Shown piece after piece: positions 18,273 through 26,737 of a stretch of 38,940 nt of DNA. Both the position numbers and the translations under genes were made by a program. Numbering within the stretch: position 1 is the first letter of the stretch; each line of letters starts with the position of its first letter. This DNA comes from Cytophagaceae bacterium (GTDB taxonomy: Bacteria > Bacteroidota > Bacteroidia > Cytophagales > UBA9547), in the NCBI GenBank assembly GCA_027488865.1, contig JAIYAU010000006.1:1-38940 (forward strand), given 5' to 3'. The notes below the pieces were generated by a model, which worked only from the letters and a program-made list of their open reading frames with translations, was not told the DNA's origin and did no database searches.

Positions 18273-18306
18273 GTCTAGTCCAAAAATAAAAAGGCCAGAC
18301 TTTTTT
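18273..18306 (+). terminator. Orphan terminator-like hairpin
   Basis: GTCTAGTC (18273-18280) pairs with GGCCAGAC (18293-18300), with one mismatch and one G-T pair, followed by TTTTTT. On the + strand no gene ends here, so it may close a short RNA or act as a roadblock upstream of pfkA. Confidence 0.5.
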
Positions 18307-18490
18307 GAATCCATAAATCGTTCATTTTCTTAGTTTAAGGGAATTTTTTTATCATATTTTAATAATCAAAGATGAGTTTAGTCAAAAAGATTTACAGCCA
18401 AATATCGAAAAGTATCCGTGTTAATTGAAAAGATTTTAATCTTAAGATAATTTTTGTTAAAATTGCGGACTATTTTTTACTTATATTGAA

Positions 18491-18530
18491 GAAATTTTGG
18501 GAATTTTAATAACTTTTAAAACAAAATTTC
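18491..18530. repeat. 9-bp inverted repeat before pfkA
   Basis: GAAATTTTG (18491-18499) and CAAAATTTC (18522-18530) are exact inverted copies separated by 22 bases, 42 bp before the pfkA ATG. In such A/T-rich sequence it could be chance. Confidence 0.3.
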
Positions 18531-18572
18531 TCCATAATTTGATATTAAAATTTACAAATTAGTATTTAAGCA

Positions 18573-19556
18573 ATGAAAAAAATCGCTGTTTTTACATCAG
18601 GTGGAGACGCTCCAGGAATGAATGCTTGCATTAGAGCTGTTGTAAGAGGCTGTTTATATTACAAAATTGATGTTGTAGGGGTATTACGTGGGTATGAAGG
18701 TATGATGAATGGTCACTTCGTTCCACTAAATGGCCAATCAGTCAGCAATATGATACAAAAGGGTGGTACCATATTAAAGTCCGCTCGTAGTGATGAGTTT
18801 CGCACCAAAGAAGGACGTGCTAAGGCTGCTGAACAGTTGCTTAAGAATGGAATTGAAGGTCTGGTGGCAATTGGTGGAAATGGCACCTTTACTGGAGCAC
18901 AATTATTGTGCGAAGAACATGGTATTAATGTAGTAGGATGTCCTGGGACTATTGATAATGACCTATTTGGAACTGACTTTACAATTGGGTATGACACCGC
19001 TGTAAACACCGCATTAGATGCCATAGATAAAATACGCGACACAGCCGATGCTCATGATAGAATATTTTTTATAGAAGTAATGGGTAGAGATACAGGCTAT
19101 ATTGCTGTTAGAACTGCTATTGGTGGTGGCGCAGAAATGGTGGTTATGCCTGAAATAAAGGTAAACGTAAAAGACGTAGTAAAAAAACTAAGTGAAACTG
19201 CCGTTCATACAAAATCATCGCACATGATAATTGTAGCTGAGGGTGATAAAGAACGAAACGCACAAAATATTGCCGAAAAGGTAAAAAAGGCGCTTCCTAC
19301 TTTAGATTGTAGAGTTACCACACTTGGGCATATTCAGCGAGGAGGCTCACCTACTGCAGCGGATAGAGTGCTAGCAAGCAGACTAGGCTTAGGTGCTGTT
19401 GAAGGATTATTGGCTGGTAAAACAAACGTAATGGCAGGAGTTATAAATAGATCTTTGGTTTATACGTCCTTTAACGATTGTATTACTAAGAAAAAACCAA
19501 TAAATCGAGAGTTGATAAGAATGGTTGATATTTTAAGTGGTAGACACTATAAATAG
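18573..19556 (+). CDS. pfkA: ATP-dependent 6-phosphofructokinase
   Basis: The enzyme phosphorylates fructose 6-phosphate to fructose 1,6-bisphosphate, the committed glycolytic step. At 327 residues it has normal bacterial length. Visible motifs are GGDAPGMN (N-terminal ATP loop), TIDND (catalytic Asp128), MGRDTGY (substrate binding) and LGHIQRGGSPTAADR. The Gly at 104 points to ATP rather than pyrophosphate use. Residue 103, the Asp that helps bind Mg-ATP in the E. coli enzyme, is Asn here (GGNGT). It starts with a good ATG after a long leader and is followed 24 bp later by ccmB. Confidence 0.95.
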   Translation: MKKIAVFTSGGDAPGMNACIRAVVRGCLYYKIDVVGVLRGYEGMMNGHFVPLNGQSVSNMIQKGGTILKSARSDEFRTKEGRAKAAEQLLKNGIEGLVAIGGNGTFTGAQLLCEEHGINVVGCPGTIDNDLFGTDFTIGYDTAVNTALDAIDKIRDTADAHDRIFFIEVMGRDTGYIAVRTAIGGGAEMVVMPEIKVNVKDVVKKLSETAVHTKSSHMIIVAEGDKERNAQNIAEKVKKALPTLDCRVTTLGHIQRGGSPTAADRVLASRLGLGAVEGLLAGKTNVMAGVINRSLVYTSFNDCITKKKPINRELIRMVDILSGRHYK

Positions 19557-19580
19557 TTAAAACAATACACAACTAGTCCT

Positions 19581-20246
19581 TTGTTCTCAATTATTATACA
19601 TTTGATTAAAAAAGATTTGGCTCTGGAATGGAGGAACAAATTCGCAGTAAATGGATTGTTGTTATATGTATGTAGCACTGTTTTTATTTGTTATATGAGT
19701 TTTAAGGTTAAAACGTCCGGTTTTAACCCAGTAGTTTGGAATGCACTTTTTTGGATAATTCTACTTTTTTCGGCCATAAATGCCATTGCCAAAAGTTTTG
19801 TAGGCGAAAATCAAGCAAGAAACCTTTATTATTACACATTAGTACCAGCCCAAGCAGTAATACTTTCGAAGATAGTTTATAATGCCCTTTTGATGGGTGT
19901 GCTAGCGTTTATCAGCTATTTATTTTATTCACTGGTAATGGGAAATCCAGTACAAGATCAATCTTTATTTATTTTCAATATGTTTTTAGGAGCTTTTGGC
20001 TTTGCAAGCACATTGTCACTTATTGCCGGAATAGCTTCTAAAAGTAACAATAACGGCACCATGATGGCAATTTTGAGTTTTCCTATACTCATCCCTATGT
20101 TAGTTTTAATCATAAAAATTTCCAAAAATGCTGTAGATGGGTTAGAGCGGGCCAACGTGGTTGACGAACTACTCACAGTGGGTGCGATAAATGTGATTGT
20201 TATCACTTTATCGTATTTACTTTTTCCTTACCTTTGGCGCTCTTAA
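19581..20246 (+). CDS. ccmB: Heme exporter subunit CcmB
   Basis: CcmB is the membrane subunit of the CcmABCD complex that releases heme-loaded CcmE. The 221-residue protein has the family length (about 220) and about six hydrophobic segments. Its N-terminus (FSIIIHLIKKDLALEWRNK) matches the conserved KDL...EWR amphipathic start. This start is a TTG, 24 bp after the pfkA stop; no ATG gives that motif. No ccmA ATPase gene is found beside it, so that partner must be elsewhere. Confidence 0.88.
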   Translation: MFSIIIHLIKKDLALEWRNKFAVNGLLLYVCSTVFICYMSFKVKTSGFNPVVWNALFWIILLFSAINAIAKSFVGENQARNLYYYTLVPAQAVILSKIVYNALLMGVLAFISYLFYSLVMGNPVQDQSLFIFNMFLGAFGFASTLSLIAGIASKSNNNGTMMAILSFPILIPMLVLIIKISKNAVDGLERANVVDELLTVGAINVIVITLSYLLFPYLWRS

Positions 20247-20370
20247 GTTTATAAAGGCTATCTCATAATTTGGTAGACTTATCAAACTTAAAACTTAAAC
20301 AATTTGTATTTTCAAAAAAAGGCAACGTTGTGTTGGTTTATTCCAATACAATGTAATAACTAATTAATGT

Positions 20371-21036
20371 ATGTGGTGGAAAATAACAACAGTGATATTA
20401 CTATTCTACACAGTAATTGCTGGGTTTTTAATACCCATTCCTCAACTTCCAATTTTAAACCAAAGCATTAGAAATTTATATTTTCATGTACCTATGTGGT
20501 TTGGAATGGTGATTTTACTTGGCGTAGCAGTAGTAAATTCAATTAAATTTTTACAAACCAACAACTTAAATTACGATACCAAGGCATTGGCATTTACTAA
20601 CGTAGGTTTATTGTTAGGCGTGCTAGGTCTAATTACTGGGTCGATTTGGGCTCGATTCACTTGGGGGGCATTTTGGACAAACGACCCTAAGTTAAATGGT
20701 GCTGCCATTGGGATGCTTACTTATCTGGCATACACTATTTTAAGGGGCTCTTTAGACAATGAGATCAAAAAAGCCAGAATTAGTGCTGTTTATAACATTT
20801 TTGCTTATTCAATTTTTATCCCTTTGATATTCATATTACCTCGATTGACCGATTCTTTACATCCAGGGAATGGTGGCAATCCAGGGTTTGGTAACTACGA
20901 CCTAGATAACAAAATGCGTCTGGTTTTTTATCCTGCTGTAATAGGCTGGACCCTGTTGGGTTGGTGGATAGCCAACATAAATATTCGTACAAAAAATTTA
21001 CAAGAAAAGATTGAAGAGGTCGAATTTTCAAATTAA
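20371..21036 (+). CDS. ccmC: Cytochrome c biogenesis protein CcmC
   Basis: CcmC loads heme onto CcmE at the outer face of the inner membrane. The 221-residue multi-pass protein has about six membrane helices and a tryptophan-rich signature at residues 98-105 (WGAFWTND; the usual form is WGxxWxWD, so one Trp is Asn). Candidate heme-ligand histidines lie in YFHVPMW (early) and SLHPGNGG (late). The start ATG-TGG-TGG lies 124 bp after ccmB and the stop 42 bp before the ccmD-like gene. CcsA-family proteins are related, but the neighbours ccmB, ccmE and ccmF settle the assignment. Confidence 0.9.
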   Translation: MWWKITTVILLFYTVIAGFLIPIPQLPILNQSIRNLYFHVPMWFGMVILLGVAVVNSIKFLQTNNLNYDTKALAFTNVGLLLGVLGLITGSIWARFTWGAFWTNDPKLNGAAIGMLTYLAYTILRGSLDNEIKKARISAVYNIFAYSIFIPLIFILPRLTDSLHPGNGGNPGFGNYDLDNKMRLVFYPAVIGWTLLGWWIANINIRTKNLQEKIEEVEFSN

Positions 21037-21078
21037 GACTGATAATTTTAATAATACATTAACCAATTTTAACAATAA

Positions 21079-21237
21079 ATGGAACAGTCGAGTTTAATAG
21101 GTTTGCTGCAAAATGATGGTAAAATCATGGTTGTAGTTTTTTGTTTGGTTTTGATACTTTTAGGTTTTTTTGTATATCTATTTAACACCGAAAGGAAAAT
21201 ATCAGCCATCGAAAAAAAATTAAACATTAAAAAATAG
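21079..21237 (+). CDS. CcmD-like small membrane protein
   Basis: This 52-residue frame lies between ccmC and ccmE, the place where ccmD sits in System I clusters. It has one membrane helix (about residues 16-35, KIMVVVFCLVLILLGFFVYL) followed by a charged tail (NTERKISAIEKKLNIKK), the typical CcmD layout of a helix and a cytoplasmic coil. CcmD binds CcmC and CcmE and helps release holo-CcmE. The sequence is too short and divergent for a firm call; position and topology carry it. It starts 42 bp after ccmC and stops 6 bp before ccmE. Confidence 0.7.
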   Translation: MEQSSLIGLLQNDGKIMVVVFCLVLILLGFFVYLFNTERKISAIEKKLNIKK

Positions 21238-21243
21238 CATAAG

Positions 21244-21666
21244 ATGAAATTGTCTTATATCATTGGGTTGATAATAATAGCAGTAGCAGTAGGGGTGATA
21301 ATTTCCGCTACAGGAGACGCCAGTACTTATGTAACCCTTACAGAGGCCAAAAACCTGTCAAAAGATGGAGACCAAGGGGAAGTACATGTGGTTGGACGGG
21401 TAAAAAAGGACATTCAAGGAAATATAGTGGGTATGGAATATATGCCTACCATCGACCCTAATTATTTTGCTTTTACTTTAGTAGATACAAATAGGGTGGA
21501 GATGAGGGTTGTATTAAACAAACCTAAGCCTGCGGATTTTGAAAGATCAGAACAAATCGTAATCAAGGGTCATGTATCAGGGGAGCAATTTATGGCCAAG
21601 GATGTGCTATTAAAATGTCCTTCCAAGTATACTGAAAAAGAGATAAGTGAGACCTCGATGAGGTGA
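21244..21666 (+). CDS. ccmE: Heme chaperone CcmE, cysteine type
   Basis: CcmE carries heme from CcmC to CcmF. The 140-residue protein has one N-terminal membrane helix (about 4-22) and an OB-fold domain with VVGRV, FTLVD, and VVIKGHVS-like strands (here IVIKGHVSGEQFMAKDVLLK). In the classical protein heme is bound by His in HxxxY; here the site is CPSKY, with Cys125 in the histidine's place and Tyr129 retained, as in the C-type CcmE of some sulfate reducers and archaea. The gene is 6 bp after the ccmD-like frame and 60 bp before ccmF. Confidence 0.9.
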   Translation: MKLSYIIGLIIIAVAVGVIISATGDASTYVTLTEAKNLSKDGDQGEVHVVGRVKKDIQGNIVGMEYMPTIDPNYFAFTLVDTNRVEMRVVLNKPKPADFERSEQIVIKGHVSGEQFMAKDVLLKCPSKYTEKEISETSMR

Positions 21667-21726
21667 TATAATAAAGAAAATGCTTCTTTAAAAATATAAT
21701 TTAATTATAGTTAACAGTCCCTATTC

Positions 21727-24270
21727 ATGGTTCATTCCTTTATTGGCGATCTTGGCCATTTATTTATTATTATAGCTTTTGTTTCATCCCTTGTGGCTGC
21801 GCTGGGGTATTATTTTGCTTCTAATACGCAATTGGAAGGAGGCATTGCTTGGAATAAATTTTCTAGGGTTGCTTTTTTTGTACACACTGTATCGGTGTTA
21901 GGTGTAATAATATCCTTGTTCACAATCATTTATAATAAATATTACGAATATCATTATGCTTGGGAACATTCTTCGAATAATCTACCCATTCACTTTATGA
22001 TTTCCTGCTTTTGGGAGGGACAAGAGGGAAGCTTTCTTCTTTGGATTTTTTGGCATTCAGTATTAGGTATAACTCTCATTGTTACTAATAAAAAGTGGGA
22101 ATCACCTGTAATGTCCATCTTTTCTTTAGTACAGGCCTTTTTGTGCTCAATGATATTGGGTGTGGTAATATATAAACTTAAAATAGGAAGCTCTCCTTTT
22201 ATATTGCTAAGGGACTATATGACAGATGCCCCAATTTTTAAAATGAATCCAGATTTTGTACCTAAAGATGGTACTGGTCTAAATCCACTTTTGCAAAATT
22301 ATTGGATGGTCATTCACCCACCTACTTTATTTTTAGGATTTGCTACTACATTAATTCCTTTTTCATTTTGTATAGCTGGTTTGTGGCTAAAGAAATACAA
22401 AGAATGGATACGTCCAGCTTTACCTTGGGCGTTGTTTTCGGCATTGGTACTTGGTGTTGGCATACTTATGGGGGGCTATTGGGCCTATGAAACACTTAAT
22501 TTTGGAGGATATTGGAATTGGGATCCAGTAGAAAATGCGGTCTATGTGCCTTGGTTAGTACTCGTAGCAAGTATACATACCATGATAATATTTAAAAATA
22601 ACGAGACAGCCCTTAGGCTTTCGGTTATCTTGGTTATTGCCACTTTTATATTAATACTTTATTCCACGTTCTTAACCCGCAGCGGCATTTTAGGTAATGC
22701 TTCTGTTCATTCTTTCACTGACTTAGGCCTGTCTGGACAATTGTTAATTTATCTATTGGTATTTCTAGGTATTTCCATTGCCTTAGTAAGTGTTTCTTGG
22801 AAAAATATTCCTTTATCTAGTTCAGAGTCGACCATCTATAACCGAGAATTTTGGATATTTTTAGGTATAACTACTTTAAGTTTAGCTGCTTTTCATGTTT
22901 TGTTTGTAACCTCATTTCCAGTTTATAATGCTGTGGCTAAAGGTTTTGGTTTAAAGGGTAATCTTGCGCCACCCGCAGACGCCATGGCACATTATGGCAT
23001 GTGGCAACTTTGGTTTTCTGTGGGTATTGCATTATTTTCAGGTACTGGACAATTTTTCTATTGGAAAAAATTAGACAAACAAAAGCTTTCTGAAACGTTT
23101 TACACTCCTTTAATTATTACTGCTTTAGTAATTATTGGTATTTTTACTTTTTCTTCAGGATATTTTCAATACAAACCAGAATATTTAATACTCTTGGTCG
23201 TGTGCCTTTATAGCATCGTTTCTAATAGTTTTATCCTAGTTAATTTGTTTAAAAACAATATTAAGCTTGCAGGTGGCGCTATTTCGCATATTGGAATTGC
23301 AACTATGTTAATAGGTATATTGTATAGTTCTGGTTATTCTAAAGTGGTCTCTATTAATAATTCAGGGTTGCTTTATTCTAAAGAATTTTCTGCTGATATG
23401 AATCGAGACAATGTGTTATTGTTTAGAAATTCGGCTGTTAAAATGGGTGAATACGAGCTTACTTACCGAGGACCAAGGGTAGAATCGTCAGGGTTTCCAG
23501 GTTATTTAAATAAAGAAAAATTATTATTTACGGCCAATCCCGACCAGGCGGTTACCTTTAAAGATGTTGAGTACAAGGGGAAATTGTATTATAAAAAAGG
23601 TGATACAATAAAGGTAGCAGGAGAAAACACCTATTATGAGGTAGAATATAAAAAAGAAAACGGAGAAACATTTGTGCTCTATCCTAGAGCCCAAGTAAAT
23701 CCACAAATGGGTTTTTTAGCATCTCCTGATATAAAAAGAGCTTGGTTTAGTGATTTGTATACGCATGTTTCTTCTGTACCTGACCCTAGTGAAGAAAAAG
23801 AATGGAGTGATTTGCAAGAGCAAATGGTTCATGTGGGAGATACTTTTTTTGTAAATGATTACATTGCAGTTTTAGAAAAGGTAGAACGTGTAGCAACCAT
23901 TGAAGAACATGGAATTGCTTTAGGCCCCAACGATGCTGCTGTGAAAGCCCATATTACAGTGATGGAAAAGGACAAGGACTACCATATTATGCCTACTTAC
24001 ATTATAAAAGATATGTTGGTGGGTCGCATTCCAGAAATTGTAAATGACTTAGGCCTTAAGTTGTATTTCCTTAACATTGATCCAGAAAAACAAGAATTTA
24101 CCTTTGGCATACAAACTACCCAAAAAGATTGGATCATATTAAAAGCAGCCGAGAAACCATTAATTAATTTATTGTGGCTTGGTACAGGATTAGTATGTGT
24201 TGGTTTATGTGTTGCCATCTCTAGAAGATATTCCGAGTTTAAACAAATGAGGGACAAAGGTATAGAATAG
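21727..24270 (+). CDS. ccmF: Cytochrome c heme lyase subunit CcmF
   Basis: CcmF attaches heme from CcmE to CxxCH motifs of apocytochromes. At 847 residues it is longer than the E. coli protein (about 650), mainly through a large extracytoplasmic C-terminal region (about 540-805) before a last membrane helix (about 807-825). Motifs: FWEGQEGSFLLW, VIHPPTLFLGFA, and the heme-handling WWD-type segment at residues 259-266 followed by PVENA (FGGYWNWD, with Phe for the usual first Trp). Ten or more further hydrophobic segments are visible. CcmH and CcmG are not nearby. Confidence 0.93.
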   Translation: MVHSFIGDLGHLFIIIAFVSSLVAALGYYFASNTQLEGGIAWNKFSRVAFFVHTVSVLGVIISLFTIIYNKYYEYHYAWEHSSNNLPIHFMISCFWEGQEGSFLLWIFWHSVLGITLIVTNKKWESPVMSIFSLVQAFLCSMILGVVIYKLKIGSSPFILLRDYMTDAPIFKMNPDFVPKDGTGLNPLLQNYWMVIHPPTLFLGFATTLIPFSFCIAGLWLKKYKEWIRPALPWALFSALVLGVGILMGGYWAYETLNFGGYWNWDPVENAVYVPWLVLVASIHTMIIFKNNETALRLSVILVIATFILILYSTFLTRSGILGNASVHSFTDLGLSGQLLIYLLVFLGISIALVSVSWKNIPLSSSESTIYNREFWIFLGITTLSLAAFHVLFVTSFPVYNAVAKGFGLKGNLAPPADAMAHYGMWQLWFSVGIALFSGTGQFFYWKKLDKQKLSETFYTPLIITALVIIGIFTFSSGYFQYKPEYLILLVVCLYSIVSNSFILVNLFKNNIKLAGGAISHIGIATMLIGILYSSGYSKVVSINNSGLLYSKEFSADMNRDNVLLFRNSAVKMGEYELTYRGPRVESSGFPGYLNKEKLLFTANPDQAVTFKDVEYKGKLYYKKGDTIKVAGENTYYEVEYKKENGETFVLYPRAQVNPQMGFLASPDIKRAWFSDLYTHVSSVPDPSEEKEWSDLQEQMVHVGDTFFVNDYIAVLEKVERVATIEEHGIALGPNDAAVKAHITVMEKDKDYHIMPTYIIKDMLVGRIPEIVNDLGLKLYFLNIDPEKQEFTFGIQTTQKDWIILKAAEKPLINLLWLGTGLVCVGLCVAISRRYSEFKQMRDKGIE

Positions 24271-24365
24271 TTGTTGTTATAATCTTAATAAATATTTTTG
24301 GCCTTTTTTTAACAATAAATAAAAATTGGTTAATATAGCATCTTCTATCTAAATTGTTGTTAGAA

Positions 24366-25562
24366 ATGTATAAAAGTCTATTTGGTGTAACAATAATCCT
24401 TTTTATTGTATGTGCATGTAATAACACCAATCAACCAAAAGATCAAGGAGCTATCAATGCTCAAGATACAACAGATTCTAGCGATAACAAATCAACAAAG
24501 CTTTTACAAATAGAAATTCCCAAAGTTGATAGCACTTTTGATAAGAAAGTGGCATTTATTGCTGGGATTAAAGTAGATTCCAAATTAAATCAAGATTCCA
24601 TTTGGAATAAATATGCTAGCTGGATGGACAGTTCTTGGGCTTTGGCATTTAAACGCAGGTATAATGTCATGCAAAAGTGGGCAAAAAGCGAGGAGATAGC
24701 TCCATTAAACAACAATAATACCTTGTTTTATCCCTTTTCTGGAGCGGACTTTCTTAATGCACATACCTTGTTTCCACAATACAAAAACTATATTTTGGTT
24801 GGATTAGAACCTGTAGGTGCATTGCCTAAATTAAACATGGATTCATTGCCTTATTCTTATTTGGAAGATGTCAATACATCATTAAAGGATATTTTAAATA
24901 GTAGTTTTTTTCATACTAAAAGAATGAAAGTTCATTTTCACAAGGAGAAGGTAAATGGGGCATTACCAATTATTTCAATTTTTATAAAGCGAACTGGCCA
25001 TTTTATTGTTAACATAGAAGCAATTCAACTGGCGACTGATGGAAAACTTATTACATATCCATATGATTCTCTTGAAAGTAATACATTTATCCCAAACGGT
25101 GCCAAGGTTACTTTTAAACATCCCGAGGATACCGTTCTTTCCAACGTGTTTTTCTTCTCACAAGATTTGAGCAATGGCGGTATTGGTACAAAGAATGGCT
25201 TTAGACTTTATCTTGATAGCTTAAGTAATTATTTTACTTTTGTAAAATCAGCATCTTACCTCATGCACTATGGTCATTTTTCCATAATAAGATCGTCAAT
25301 CCTTAATAATTCCCACGGGTTGTTTCAAGATGACACCGGAATACCTTATAAACATTTACTTGATTTGAACTGGGATGTTAAACTCTATGGTAAATATGCT
25401 AAACCTGTTAAATTGTTTCCTTCTTACAAGTTTAGCCAAAACGATCTTAAATTGGCCTACCAAAATGATAGTACAATTAAAAATTTGCCATTTGCTTTAG
25501 GTTATCATACCCATCCAAATATGACTAGTTTGATACTTGCCCAGCGTAAAACCACCAAATGA
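24366..25562 (+). CDS. Lipoprotein of unknown function
   Basis: I choose the ATG at 24366, not the in-frame TTG at 24354, because MYKSLFGVTIILFIVCAC is a normal lipoprotein signal with Cys18 in the lipobox. The 398-residue protein then has a low-complexity Asn/Asp/Thr linker (about 19-45) and a folded domain containing SGADFLNAHTLFP and YILVGLEPVG, a repeated-looking pattern in exported proteins of several phyla whose role I do not know. Two later segments (SYLMHYGHFSIIR, FALGYHTHPNMTSL) are rich in His. It lies between ccmF and trpD but is not obviously linked to either. Confidence 0.7.
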   Translation: MYKSLFGVTIILFIVCACNNTNQPKDQGAINAQDTTDSSDNKSTKLLQIEIPKVDSTFDKKVAFIAGIKVDSKLNQDSIWNKYASWMDSSWALAFKRRYNVMQKWAKSEEIAPLNNNNTLFYPFSGADFLNAHTLFPQYKNYILVGLEPVGALPKLNMDSLPYSYLEDVNTSLKDILNSSFFHTKRMKVHFHKEKVNGALPIISIFIKRTGHFIVNIEAIQLATDGKLITYPYDSLESNTFIPNGAKVTFKHPEDTVLSNVFFFSQDLSNGGIGTKNGFRLYLDSLSNYFTFVKSASYLMHYGHFSIIRSSILNNSHGLFQDDTGIPYKHLLDLNWDVKLYGKYAKPVKLFPSYKFSQNDLKLAYQNDSTIKNLPFALGYHTHPNMTSLILAQRKTTK

Positions 25563-25625
25563 TGGGTGATTTTGTAACTTTAACGGTCTGTAAAACATAT
25601 TATTATAAAGGCACAAGCTATTGAC

Positions 25626-26621
25626 ATGAAAGAAATTTTATTACAGTTATTTGAACACAAGGTGCTTTCTAGACAACAGGCCAAGGATAGTCTATTGTTA
25701 ATCGGTAATGGTTTGGCAAATACCAGCCAAATTTCTTCTTTTATTACAGTGTATTTAATGAGGAGTATTACTGTCGAAGAACTAGCTGGTTTTAGAGATG
25801 CAATGTTAGAATTATGTATCCCAATAGACTTATCAGAATTTGACCCGATTGACGTTTGTGGAACTGGTGGCGACAATAAAGACACTTTTAACATATCAAC
25901 TTTAGCCATGTTTGTTGCCGCTGGGGCAGGTGTGAAAGTGGCTAAACATGGTAATTACGCTGTATCCTCCGCCAGTGGATCGTCAAATGTACTAGAAGAA
26001 TTAGGTATAAAGTTCACCAATGATAAGGCACTACTACAAAAGTGCATCGAGTACAGTGGGGTTTGTATATTACATGCCCCTTTGTTTCACCCAGCTATGA
26101 AAAATGTAGCTCCTATCCGCAAAGAGCTTGGTATAAAAACTTTCTTTAATATTTTAGGGCCTATTTCTAATCCTGCAAAGCCTACCCGCCAATTAACCGG
26201 AGTGTTTAGCTTGGAATTGGCAAGGTTATATACTCATTTATTTCATAGTACATTTAAACGTTATGCTATCGTGCACTCATTAGATGGATATGATGAAGTC
26301 TCGCTCACAGGAAACTTCAAGCTAATTGGAGAAAAGAAGGAAATGGTGTTAACACCACAAGATTTAGGCAAAACCTTGATTACTCAAGAATCACTTCATG
26401 GAGGAAAAACTATTGCTGATGCTGCTAAAATATTTATGAACGTCCTTCAAAACCAAGGTACTCAGCCTCAAAATTACGCGGTAATCGCCAATGCTGGTAT
26501 TGCCATTTGGCTTGCAAAGGACAATTTAACGCTGATGGAGGCTCAAGAAATGGCTCAAGAATCGTTGTTTTCTGGAAATGCCTTACAAAGTTTTAAAAAA
26601 TTGCAAACACTTTGTGTTTAA
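25626..26621 (+). CDS. trpD: Anthranilate phosphoribosyltransferase
   Basis: TrpD joins anthranilate and phosphoribosyl pyrophosphate in the second step of tryptophan synthesis. The 331-residue protein has the PRPP-binding CGTGGDNKDTFNIST, the KHGNYAVSSASGSSNVLE loop, and HPAMKNVAPIRKELGIKTFFN with the anthranilate-contacting residues. The usual Arg of KHGNRAVSS is Tyr here, a common variant in this phylum. It is followed by trpC 116 bp later; trpE, trpG, trpF, trpA and trpB are not in the window. Confidence 0.94.
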   Translation: MKEILLQLFEHKVLSRQQAKDSLLLIGNGLANTSQISSFITVYLMRSITVEELAGFRDAMLELCIPIDLSEFDPIDVCGTGGDNKDTFNISTLAMFVAAGAGVKVAKHGNYAVSSASGSSNVLEELGIKFTNDKALLQKCIEYSGVCILHAPLFHPAMKNVAPIRKELGIKTFFNILGPISNPAKPTRQLTGVFSLELARLYTHLFHSTFKRYAIVHSLDGYDEVSLTGNFKLIGEKKEMVLTPQDLGKTLITQESLHGGKTIADAAKIFMNVLQNQGTQPQNYAVIANAGIAIWLAKDNLTLMEAQEMAQESLFSGNALQSFKKLQTLCV

Positions 26622-26710
26622 GACAGTATTATAAAGTAGATTAAATTTCTTATCAATTATAATTTTACAATTAGCGTAAAAGGTTTTAATTTTAGAAGCT
26701 GTAAGCATAG

Positions 26711-26718
26711 TAATTTTG
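26711..26718 (+). promoter_or_regulatory. Bacteroidota -7 promoter box (TAATTTTG)
   Basis: TAATTTTG fits TAnnTTTG exactly and lies 19 bp before the trpC start codon, so trpC may have its own promoter rather than only reading through from trpD. No convincing -33 TTG lies at the usual distance. Confidence 0.4.
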
Positions 26719-26737
26719 CTAAATAAAATCTATTTTT

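Larger units (their letters stand above)
18066..18572. other. 507-bp divergent intergenic region between ankyrin gene and pfkA
   Basis: The region is strongly A/T-rich and carries no convincing gene. It holds two related 10-base-loop palindromes (18149-18174 and 18200-18221), an orphan terminator-like hairpin (18273-18306) and a 9-bp inverted repeat near pfkA (18491-18530). No exact TAnnTTTG box was found for pfkA; TAATTTG at 18535-18541 is one base short. Confidence 0.7.

Noticed and set aside
18372-18428. 18-codon frame before pfkA
   Set aside because: No ribosome binding signal and no recognisable features; chance is likely in A/T-rich sequence.
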